Shown: one piece after another, positions 1 to 10,385 of the stretch
Layout: each line of letters opens with the position of its first letter
Position numbering within the stretch: position 1 is the first letter of the stretch
DNA from: Tyto alba
Taxonomy: Eukaryota; Chordata; Aves; Strigiformes; Tytonidae
Assembly (NCBI RefSeq): GCF_018691265.1
Contig: NW_024881295.1
Location: 16,415,904 to 16,479,903, forward strand
Direction of reading: 5' to 3'
DNA length: 64,000 bases
Translations under genes and position numbers: made by a program
Notes under the pieces: generated by a model
Told to the model about the DNA's origin: nothing
What the model saw: the letters and a program-made list of their open reading frames with translations, nothing else
Databases searched by the model: none

Positions 1-59
1 AAATAAAGTTCACCATAATGTATATTAGAGAACCTGAGAGTCCTTTTTGAAAGACTCAT

Positions 60-300
60 TACTGCATCCTTTCCATCTCCTTGAGCACAATGTCAAATTG
101 TTCCCTATTGTACATTTATTAACATTTTGTCCAGTCTATATTTAAATGTGTCAACAATAGGGTTCCCACCATTCCTCTGTTCTACAATCTATTCCCCTCA
201 GGTCTAAAATTACCCTGTTATAATTTCCTGTCATTATCTCTATTTAACCCTCTATCTCCACCCTAAAAATGTTCTCTTCAATGTTAGATTTACATCATCC
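60..300 (-). mobile_element. Ancient CR1-like LINE fragment, antisense
   Basis: Read on the + strand, this resembles the reverse complement of the 3' region of old sauropsid CR1 LINEs. It has a 'gtccagtcta...tttaaatgt' block, then 'ttcccaccattcct', a 'tataatttcct' block, and finally 'taaccctct...ccaccctaaa', in the order expected for that region. Divergence is high and no reading frame survives. The family call is from memory of CR1 consensus patterns; the subfamily cannot be given. It could instead be another L3/CR1-group LINE. Confidence 0.5.
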
Positions 301-664
301 TATTGTGTCCCCACCTGCTCTCTACTACTGGACAAACAAGCTACCAGAGGTGGCAATACTCTTGTCAGCAACATCTAGTTTAAGCCTATTAAATGCCTCA
401 CATTAAAAAATATTATTTTCCACTGCTTACTGATGACATGTAACTATCTCGCTAGAAATTTTTCACCCTGCCTCAAGCTAAGTTTGGGGGGATATTTATT
501 TTTTATTTCAGCCAAAATAATTGTGCTATTAGCCAATGGGAAAATATTGTTTCCTCTGTGTCTAAGAACTCCAGTGACTTTAGTGACTTTTCCTTTGAGC
601 CGCCCTAGCACGGCAGCTTGACAACAGAAACTTGAAATACGAATAATAATCACTCCTGCTTTTC

Positions 665-691
665 TTTTTTTTTTTTTTTTTTTTTTTTTTT
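665..691. repeat. Poly(T) tract, 27 T
   Basis: An uninterrupted run of 27 T flanked by short T-rich sequence. It could be the A-tail of a retroposed sequence on the minus strand, or slippage expansion. I see no flanking target-site duplication. Any reading frame across it is an artefact of the homopolymer. Confidence 0.95.
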
Positions 692-850
692 CCTTTTTCT
701 TGTTATACACACCTAATTCAAGCAAAACTTTTCTTAATCTCTCAAGACAAACTCAACGTGAAAAACTCTATTTCACAGACAGCCACCTACTGCTTTCATT
801 AGCACTGTGATTACCCTTCTGTGATCCCACTGCCTAGAACATTCACTTAC

Positions 851-935
851 GGCCTGTCCTGCAGGGTACTGATTATCCTCAGCTTCTACTTAAATCAATG
901 GAAGCTGAGCACGCTACCCACGACACAGGAGGCCC
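851..935. repeat. Imperfect palindrome, ancient sauropsid repeat type
   Basis: The outer arms 'ggcct' (851-855) and 'aggcc' (930-934), the middle arms 'gggta' (864-868) and 'taccc' (915-919), and the inner arms 'cagctt' (880-885) and 'aagctg' (902-907) pair in nested order. The centre contains 'aaatcaatggaagctgag'. Degraded sequences of the type 'gaagtcaatgggagctgag' inside a palindrome are common in reptile and bird DNA. I recognise the pattern but cannot name the family with certainty. Confidence 0.55.
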
Positions 936-3900
936 TCAGCCACTGACAGGAGCAGGTACTTACAGATTAGCAACATATTGAAAACATCACAGGAGCAGCC
1001 ACTTGCTAATATTAAAACCACCCTTTAAAAAAAAAATTGAGGTGTTATTACTGATGCAAGGAGGGCCTGCTGTATTTAAAGCATGTTATTAACTGTAGTG
1101 AAATATGGCCACATTGTTACAGCAGCAAAGAACTTAAGGGAAAAAGTGGAAAAGAGGAAGTGTGATATATAGCATGTACTTTGCACACTGCACTGGCCCA
1201 TCCATCATGGGATAGGAAGTCTTCCTTCTTCGTGCCCTAATAATTACTATGGAAATTAGCTGCTATGCACAGGGTGGAAGAAGAGAATGTGAGAAAGGGG
1301 TTTGACAAAAAACACACACTTCAGCATACATTATAAAGCAACAGCAACAACATGAAGTACCTTGGGACAAAGATCTGTCTCTATGGCCCATCAAGTCCAA
1401 TTTAAGGCTTATTTGAACTAATTTGTTCCTTCCTACAGCTATGTCCTTCAGAGCAGTGGTATCATGTGGCTGTCCAAATATTATCTGATCTTTTGCTTGA
1501 GTAACTTTTCTACAGCTTCACAGCTTGAATGATCTATTCACTGGGAGAGATGGGATGAACTGATGGATTATTAGTCCCTCAAAACCAGCAGAGGTGAATA
1601 AGCATGAATATAAGACTAGTACCCAAGCCTTCCAGCTGACAGTTCATCTAAGGAGTATGTGTGAGGTTTGATGTAATACAATTATTTCCACTTGTTCCAT
1701 CATGAGTCTCAGAAATGAAAGCCACTGTCATTCCAAATGAAATACTCAAGGCAAATCAATACAGGGTTCAAATGTTGCATGCATACAAATAGACGGGATA
1801 GTAAGAAATATGCATTTCCATAAAAATAACTTGGGATAGTAATGCCTTTACCTGGTTTTGCTCTGGATGATAAAAGTAAGTGTTGCTCGACTTGCAGAAT
1901 AGTTCAGGTAAATGAGGTTTTTAGAAAGCATTGCAATGTGATCTTGCCAGTGGAACTTTTGTGAGGAAAGACAAAAAAATGATAAAACTACGGGCTGTGA
2001 TTCTCCAGATGCTACAGAACACTAACTATTCTACACTAAAAACTGTGATCCCCTGTAGAGTGTCTCAGTATCTTCCTGACTCACTAAAAACTACACGATT
2101 TGCAAGCATTAGACATTGTTAATTTTTTTAATATTTTACTTTTTAAGAAATGATGCAGAAGTGAACAAAAACACAGAAATTACAAAAGTAAAATTTGATG
2201 CAAAAGTAAAAATAGGAAACATTGTTGCAGCAACCTAACTCCTAAATGTTTACATCATATCTTGTACTAAAACCCCCCTCTTATAATCTCATATAATTGT
2301 TTATACTCCCAATATCTAATTATGGAAGACAATTAAGAATTCTCAAAAGACATAGAATAGAAAATTGGCTATTGGTTTTATAAGTGAAACGGAGATGTTC
2401 TTTAATGCATTTCCATTTTGAAGGTACAATAAAAGTCAATTAGATGTAAAAGGTCTATAATAAATGAATGGTCTGGACTCACACCATCTATGAGCAGGAA
2501 TAGCTCTTCATTATCAGGTAATATCTATATGACGCCAAGAATACCACCAACACATTCATTTGGAAGAACTTTAAGTTTCCTCTGCATAGGGGCTCACAGT
2601 AACTGCAGAACATTCCAACTTGTCTTTCACAGGAGAAGAAAGAAACAATACAAACTACTTTGGTTTTGCTGTAGAGAATGAATGTGTATATGGAGATCCC
2701 AGTCCTAAGTGGTGCTAAATCTATGAACCACATTTTTGAAAGCAGATACAATATATATTGCTGCACTGGTTTCCATGTATGCAGATACACATACAGACGT
2801 GTTCACATAGTTATGCCTGAACAAAGCTTACAGATATTCAGCTACCAGAACTTCTGTGGAATCCCAGAATGCCAAACAAGCTGCAAAGCTTTCCTGAGAT
2901 GCTCAGAAAATACTTGAGCAGTTAGCTTGAGTTGAACTCTGTGCTGCTGTGATTAAAGAGCTATTGCTAACTAACCATCTATTCAGTTTTAAAGCTTGCT
3001 CCTCTACTTTTGCACAAGCTGCTGTTATATGCATCATTGTTCAGAGACCTGTCAGCTATTTAGATTAAATAAGAAGCTTCTTCTCAGTCTTATAACTCCC
3101 AAGAGTCTTCACATTGTGTGCATGTGGAAAATACTTCCCACTCTACAACCCTCACTACGTGTAGAAAGAGGTATTCTTTTCTTTAAAGCTGCTAGTGATT
3201 TGAACATATCAGGCCAGCACTTCAGTTTGGAACTAGACAATTTACCACTTCCCTTCCCGGCTCCCTTTTTTGTGGTCCTCCAATGTTTCAGATAAGCTGA
3301 AAGCAAGTGAGCTGAATCCTGATATCAGTGTTGATTCTCTCCGGGAAGAGATGTGGATACATGACTGAAAATGGTTTTCCTCTTGCACAGTCTGGATATG
3401 CTTTGCTCTTACTTATGCCATGGCAGCCTCACATCATCAACACGTGCCTTGGTCACCTCACGGCTGGAGGTGCTGTAATTCTGTCTTTGCAGAGCAGCTC
3501 ATTCAGAATGGATTAGTTCATCTGCTCTTCTGTTCAGCAAAGAGCCATCTGATTTAGCCTGCCCTGAGCGCTTTCGGTGGGCTGCACAGAGTGGTATTTT
3601 GACTTGAAAGTGATCTCATTAAATTTTAAAACCCCAGCTGGAAAGACCCTATATAACACAGAAACCTCTGTGCTGACTTGACATCGTCCTTGTTCCAGGG
3701 ATTCCACTGCTGCCTGTCGAAGTGGTGGGTCTTTGCACTTTATCATGGCTGATTTCTTGACAGTGGAATCCACTGCTCTACAGCACCCTTTTCGTCTTCT
3801 ATTCCTACTCATTTTTTATTAAACAAAAGCCTTCAGCATTTTTTAAATATCAAGGGGATTTTTTAAAATTATATTTATTTAATGATTGCTGCTGGCCTTA

Positions 3901-5960
3901 TGTTTATTAATGCTGTGTCTTTCCCAGCCTCCCTTCTGAGCCTGTGAATGTGTAGGAGAGAGAGGGATAGTAGGATGCTGCCTTTGTTTTTAATCTGTTT
4001 GCATTTTAATACTATGTTATTTATTTAGTATTACTGAATTTTCATGTTTAAATGAACAATTCCTTGTTTAAACAAATAGAATAAAACAAGAAATGGAGAG
4101 CACTTTATAAGTAAGAGCACTATTCTAATTCTGCTAGCATCAAAACTGTAGTCTAGGCAGGATGGTGCTGCTGTTCTTAGGCATTACTGTATATAATTAA
4201 CCACAGTTAACATTGGTAGCGGCCCAAGACTGAGGCAAAGGTGAGCTTTTCCCATCAAGAACTAAGTAGCACCTGCACAAAGCAGCTCATTTCAGAACTA
4301 CAAGGTGGTCCCTGAAAAAGAAATGCAGCTGTTATCCAATCCAGTGACTCTAAGGACTCTTTTTAAGGTATGGAACAAGAAGCAAATCCCTTGGGAAGCC
4401 CAAGGGAAAAAGAAGTCGATAACTCTCAAAAAAAAAAAAAAAATTGGGGGAATTAAAGGGACAGCATGGAGAGAAATATACCTGACAAAAGACCAGCATC
4501 ACCAGGATCAAGCGGACAAGCAAGCACAACCAGAACTGAAAAAGAAAACTACTTTGTCTTATGCAAAACCTTAAATTTTGTATGGGAGTGCCCAGGCCTG
4601 TACAGGTCACAGGTGGCGCAGTTTCCACCTTGGGGCTGATTTTGCAGTGCTGCAGGGAATTGTGAGTGGGTGCCAGGGTTCAGATAGTTTGCATGAAAAC
4701 TGTTTTGCAAGAAGGTTTATTCATCTTCTGTCATACAAAGGGCTGGAGCTACGACCATACAGTATTTTTGACCTAAGTCCTCTCATAATCTCACGAATAT
4801 GTTTTCATTGAAAGAAAATTTACAATACATTGGGATCTTTTTCAAAAGTATACTTATGCCTAAAATCCCATCAGAACTTCAGTGCAAACCAAAAATGAAG
4901 GCAAATGAATTACTGTACAAGTTAAATAATTTGCAATAATTTAATCCATTTGATCTAGACATGATTTAACATGCACTGTCTCACCCATTAAGCATTACTA
5001 CAGCATTAATGCGTACATATGGCACATCCATGCCTGCATCCAGATACGTAATTACAAATGTTTAGTCACACAGTAAAACACGCATAGAAAAAGGGAGTAG
5101 GACAGGCTTCCAAGACACCAGTAAGTCCTACTAAAATGACTCTGCCGTGGCAAAACTGAAAAAGCAAACACATTGCTGCAGCCACCCCTCTACAGCATTT
5201 TGACCGATGAGCAGAGGCACTCAGTAGATAGGACAGAGCTGCACGCAAGTGTGGAGAACCAACACCCCGTTCTCAGGCCCCGGTGCTGTGCCAGCCATCG
5301 TGAATGAGGTAAGCCTAGCATTGATCTAAAGGGATACCACACACACATCTGTTTAGCACACACTGACTAATTGCAGCATTGGCAGTGTGGCAGGATGCCA
5401 GTCCCTGCACTCATGCGCAATACGCTGGTTTATGCATTGATCTGCTTTTCTTGTGTGGGCTTTAAATACCCAGATAAGCCTGCAAAGCTGCAAGAAGATC
5501 ACATCGATATATTTACCCCACAGGCTTCCCTCTCCCTTCCCGTCATTCTGTTATGTGTCTACCAAAGGTCTGTTGTGAAACAATCTCCTGAGCCCTGTTG
5601 TGTTGTAGCTTTCTCTAATGTTAACTGAATTTCCCTTGGTAACAGAGACACAGTATCTCAGCAGTATTCCCACTCTATTCTCTGAATAGCTTATCATTTG
5701 ATAGTGGAGCTATTCAAAATGGCATCTAGTATTTTCGTCGTAAGACTTCACTGCTGAATTATTGATGAATTAGAGTGTAATTTTAAAGGAGCTGCAATTT
5801 AGCAAAACAGCTGGGTAAGTGATAAATAGAAGGTTGGCACATTCACCCTGTGTTAAGTTTTGCCTATAACAGTACTACATCCAATTTCAAGGTCGGGACT
5901 TTCATTCTCAGGCAGCACTTAGCTTTAGGAAGACCATCTTAGCAAGGCATGAACATAAAT
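936..5960. other. Non-coding stretch, no gene recognised
   Basis: Reading frames here are all 100 codons or shorter, overlap one another on both strands and resemble no known protein. Minor contents are an A run (4428-4443) and an 11-bp inverted repeat, 'ggattccactg' at 3699-3709 against 3761-3771. The segment 1345-1410 faintly resembles the 'ggcccatc...agtcca' part of old LINE tails but is too diverged to call. A 'gag|gtaagc' donor-like site lies near 5308 in a slightly GC-richer segment (5100-5310), with no convincing acceptor or frame. Confidence 0.6.
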
Positions 5961-5964
5961 TCGT

Positions 5965-6080
5965 TCACCCTCACAATTTCTATCTGAGGCAGGCAGGTGC
6001 TACAATCTCCGTTACACAGGGAAAACAACATCATCTGAGAGACAAAGTCCTGTCCAAAGTCTGACTCCAGTCACCACAGA
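5965..6080 (-). mobile_element. MIR-like SINE remnant
   Basis: The + strand shows a degraded antisense MIR pattern: 'gcaggtgctacaatctccgt', then 'ttacacaggg', then 'gagagacaaagtcctgtcca' followed by 'aagtc'. In MIR this corresponds to the reverse complement of the core and the conserved 'gaccttgggcaagt' segment. Divergence is high, so this is the weakest of the MIR-like calls. Confidence 0.35.
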
Positions 6081-6289
6081 GAAGGCTTTTCAACTGTAGC
6101 ATCTCTGAAAGCTAGCCAAAGATTTTCGAATGAAGTATTTCTTAGTTTATTCCAGAAAGATGTTGATAAATTGAAGTCAAAACTTCAAATGAACATCTAT
6201 GCCTGTACCAACAGAGATGTATTCTCTAACCCCAAAAAGGAGAGTGGCTCAACCAAGCTCAATTTGGCAGTAAGAGATGTCTAGATAAG

Positions 6290-6313
6290 TAGAATATAAC
6301 ATGTTATATTCTA
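6290..6313. repeat. Perfect 24-bp palindrome
   Basis: The half-site TAGAATATAACA is followed directly by its exact reverse complement, with the centre in CATG at 6300-6303. There is no spacer and no mismatch over 24 bases. No function is known to me. It could be a dimeric protein site, a cruciform-prone sequence or chance in AT-rich DNA. Confidence 0.9.
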
Positions 6314-6623
6314 ATAGGAGAGGTTTAAAATTTTGCTCCAGGCAAGCATAGACCTCAACATGGAAAATGAGTGCCTAGCCTACTGCTCTAGGAGGAGTAT
6401 CTTTCTTTGTGTTGGAAAATTTGTCCATCTACAGAATGAGTCAATATTTTAAATGCTGCAACATCCCACAGAACAGGAGAAAGTAATTTCTTCCCATTTT
6501 TACTAATTGCTTCAGAAGTTCAGATCAAATAATATCCATAAAGATTGGTAGAAAGATAAATGAAACTGTCATGATTGGGGAGCGGTTGTTTTGACATAAA
6601 ACTTATATCTTAGGAAGTTTATC

Positions 6624-6661
6624 AAAAAAAAAAAAAAAAAAAAAAGAAAAGAAAAAAAAAA
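6624..6661. repeat. A-rich tract with two G interruptions
   Basis: A run of 22 A is followed by 'gaaaag' and a further run of A. This is a simple repeat. A retroposon tail is possible, but no element can be recognised on its 5' side. Confidence 0.95.
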
Positions 6662-7058
6662 TTAGCTTATTTCCTCAAGCAAGCACCAGATCAGAATTAG
6701 AGCAAATTCTGCCTCACTGTGAAGTGGGGTGGTATTTGTACAACAGTGAGGAAAGCATTACGAGATGGGGCTTATTTCTGACTAAGAGAATCTAGTTGTA
6801 GAGAATACAGACAGAACAGAGGCAGGAAAAAGACTGATTCAATTTCATGCTAATGTGAGCATACAATATTGGAAATTGCAGGTTTAAATTTACCAGCATC
6901 TATTTTTAAATTATCAAGTAATAAGTACATTGTTAAGATTATTCTTCTTGATCAGTTCTCCCCTAAAATATAATTGTTTAGGGAACATGTTTTAGTACAA
7001 TTTTGTATATTTTATTTCATTCCTCATTTTTATCAAATTCCAGGGAGTCATTATAAAT

Positions 7059-7115
7059 TGTTTTGTTGGTTTTTTTGTGTTTTGTTTTGTTTTGTTGTTG
7101 GTTTTTTTTTTTTTT
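7059..7115. repeat. T-rich (TTTTG)n-type simple repeat
   Basis: Alternating 'ttttg' and 'ttg' units end in a run of about 14 T. This mirrors the AAAC/AAAAC arrays seen elsewhere on the other strand and may be a mutated poly(A) tail on the minus strand. Confidence 0.9.
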
Positions 7116-9895
7116 AAAATACACTAGTTTTATTTGTGGATGAATTAGGTTAGAATAAAGAATCAGACCCTCTTCCATCTCCTAAACAAGCTTATTCTTT
7201 AAGTTGAAATTGAAAAGATTTTGCAAAGGAATCTGTGAGCTATGCTTACTTATTTTCCTAGGGAAGGGAACCAAACAAGGAGATGCTAACATAGTTGCTT
7301 TTAAGTCTATTGTGTTAATAAAGGTCAGCCCAAATCAATCCTGTAAGCCCTGACATTTGGTACATGTGCCATAGAGTCCCTACTGACATCCTTGTGATCT
7401 GCAAATATGATTCTTAGTGTTGTCTTTCCCCTGTAGACCTTTGAAAGAACCCTGCTTGAGTTGTTTTCTAGAATGTCACAACACCTCATCACTGGAGACA
7501 TATAGCAAGCATTTCTGTGACTCAGCTTCCTCAGTCTGGACTAATTTATCCAGATGTTTCTTGCCCTTGTTAATTCTCACTCGAAAAAAACACAATTTTA
7601 ATTTATTTTTACTTATTTGTTAATATAATTCCAGAATATGACTCTGTTAAAAGTATGGAGAGAATGGTAATGCAAAAGGAAATCTTTAAAACTGAAAATT
7701 TTCTGCTAGCTTTAGATCCTAAGTTACCATAGCAGCAAATTCAACAATTCAACACACTACCTGTAGATGGAGAGCAACAGATAAATAAAGGCTGAGAGAG
7801 ATCATATTAAAACCCAAAGGTCTGTTCAGCAGATTCTCTATTTGTACCCATGAAAACAAGCAGAAACACACGTTGTTTTGATTCCTGGCACCCCTAACTC
7901 AACAGAATCCTGCAGAAGGTCTCCTTGGTCCTCATTTCCTGTGGCAGAATTCTGCAGGCATCCTTTGTGAATTAATTTCTGGTAGGTTTATATAATAATA
8001 CAGATCCACAGAAACCATCCTCTCTGATGATGAATGAGTGTTTCCTTTCAGTTTTCCATGAATAAAAAAGAATGCCTAATCCCCGATGCTATCAACTCAC
8101 TAAGAATAACCCAATCTTATGTGAGATCAGGTTGCTCTCTGGATTGAATGCAGAGTGCTAGTGATTATCTAATGACAAAGTGATTTGTGTTTACAAGTCT
8201 GGTAGGATACCTCATACATATTTTATATTTTACATTCATGCATGTACAGAATTGAAATCTTGGTGATAAACTGTATATCGAGATGATATTCAGATGTGTC
8301 ATTGATCTTTTACATACATTCTGATCTACGATTTCAAACCATTGGGGCCTTGTTTATGTCGCACAATACAGCTGGATGGCAAAACATCTAATAAATCACT
8401 ATCCTAGGATTGTAAATTAGTCATCCATCAGATTAGCTAACCATGGTCATATCAAGATCTTGGATCCCACAGCCTGACTATAGCCAGTAAAATTCATTTT
8501 GGAAGTTCATAAAACTAACAGACTAATAGCAAAGGTAATAGCAAAGAGCCATTACTGATGCATAGGTCAAACACAGTTCAGTTTGGCTTCAGAACAATGT
8601 TTTTACCCAGCTTCAAAAACCTCCACAGTGATGTGGAAGGGTTCTTGCTTGAAGTTTATTGTTTTCAAGAACTGATTTCCTCACTGTTACTTTGCCAGGT
8701 ACAAGTGAACAATACAGGGCATAAATAGACCTTCTCAAAGGTTAATAAAGAAAATACTTAAATTGCATGGCTGGGATTCTTCTCTGCTACTAATGTACAT
8801 GACAACTATCAATGCAAAATGGAAATCAGGAAAGAGATTACACAGTTCAATTCTACAACACTGTTAATGAGATTTAGTCTCAGTGGGGCTCTCTTGATGT
8901 TTGTCAATTATGTCACTTTACCTGTCCTTTTGGCTTTTATTTCTCCAGTGACTTCTCTATACAATTTGCCAAATAACAAAGGATATTAGTAATGAAAACT
9001 TCCATTTTAATGCAGGTTTTCATTTGAAAAAATAATCACACAGCAACAGAATATAATCCAGGCTCTGGATACAGAAGAGTGTTTAAGAATATGATTAACT
9101 GTAGGCCTGTGCAGCAGTCCTACAAAGAGACTGAAGCAAATGCTTAAGTACTTTCTTGAGTAGGTTTTGAAGAAGTTTTGGCTACATAGTATTTTTCCAT
9201 ACCAGCTAAAATGCAGGAATTACTATTTTTCCTGAAACTTATCTTTTACTACTGAGAGTGCTTGTGGAAGTTCAATTCCCATCCCTTCAGAGATAATGTT
9301 TCTACATCAGCTGAGACAGTCCTGGTCCCAAAGACATCATGATGTTAAATGGACAAGGCAGACAAATGCGAGAGAACTGAGAGCAATGAAACAGTAAAAA
9401 TAAGCAACCACCAACAGAAAGAGAACTGGAAGAACGTAAACCAAAGACTTATGCTTTCAGCTGAGAGAGTGGAGCTGAAGGATGATAATGGTGGGAAGGG
9501 AAGGCTAATCTGCTCTCATGCATTCCCAGTGACTTCAAATAAGGTGTATCAGCAGTTTAGACTTAAATTTTGGCTCCTAATTTTTGCTGGTTTGGGAAGT
9601 TAGATCTCTTGTCTTTAATACTGAACCATGAACTTGAATCTGAAACTGTCCATTCAAATGCAGTGCTGTGCAACTGCTTAGAAGGACAGTGGAAGTATAC
9701 AGCAAGAATTTAACTTTTCTTGACAGATTCAGCTTCAGCCATTCTTAGGTGAAGTGTAATTTATGCCATTTTTCTTGTGTGGAAATTAGTGACTGAAATA
9801 TTTAACTAAATTAAATTGTACGTGATGATAACAAAACTCATAAAAGATGCACTGAAAAACTCCTGAGTAAACCTAAGAGCTATCAGGACAGTAAA

Positions 9896-9913
9896 GGGGG
9901 GGAGGGGGGAGGG
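9896..9913 (+). repeat. G-run, potential G-quadruplex
   Basis: The pattern is G7-A-G6-A-G3. The long runs can be divided into four or more GGG tracts with one-base loops, so a quadruplex on the + strand is sterically possible. It is isolated in AT-rich DNA with no promoter features next to it. Confidence 0.7.
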
Positions 9914-10164
9914 AAAGCAGCTCACATCTAGAGGTCAAGCAACCACCCAAGTGTGAATCTGTTCAGTCATCCAAAAGCATTGATGACTGCCCGGCAGCAC
10001 TCTGAAAAGATGTAATTGCCAACTAGTCCTAAATCTCAGTTTGTGCAATGATTGCAAATTTGCATAATTAAGAACATCTCCTGTAAAGCCCAAATGGTTG
10101 TCAGTTTAGAAAAATCTCACTGCAATCTGCTAAAGTTTGTGTGCTAAAAAGAAGTGTCATAAGG

Positions 10165-10385
10165 ATTGGCAGGATGGTCTCATGGTTTAAAAAGGAAGTT
10201 TGTTTGTGAACTTGGATATGCCCGCTTCATTTGAGACCTCTGACCTGCGCTTCAAATATGATTTAATTCAATTTCTTATCTGCAAGGTGTGAATAGTAAT
10301 ATGTGGCCTTTTTCATAAAGCACTTTGTGATTCTTGACTGAAAGGACCTATAGAAGTGTAAACTATTTATTATTATGCAAACTGT
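10165..10385 (+). mobile_element. MIR-like SINE, near full length
   Basis: In sense order the segment has a tRNA-like start ('ggatggtctcatggttt'), a core zone with 'gacctctgacctg', then 'caatttcttatctgcaaggt' (cf. 'cagtttcctcatctgtaaaa' of MIR), 'gtgaatagtaatatg', then a tail 'ataaagcactttgtgattct' and 'gacctatagaagtgtaaact', closing with 'tattattat'. The tail is of the L3/MIR3 kind ('gcgctatataaatg...tattatt'). This is the most complete ancient SINE in the window. Family assignment is by recognition, not by alignment. Confidence 0.65.

Larger units (their letters stand above)
6662..10160. other. Non-coding stretch, no gene recognised
   Basis: No supported gene or RNA is visible. Reading frames are short (under 90 codons) and scattered. 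Simple repeats inside it are listed separately (7059-7115, 9896-9913). The rest is AT-rich unique-looking sequence. Confidence 0.6.

Noticed and set aside
3699..3771. 11-bp inverted repeat with a 51-base loop
   Set aside because: Matches of this length with a long loop are expected by chance in 64 kb, and the arms are also near-direct repeats because the core GGAATCC is nearly palindromic.
5100..5315. Exon ending at gag|gtaagc
   Set aside because: The donor is fair, but the upstream frames meet stops quickly and no acceptor or start codon is convincing.
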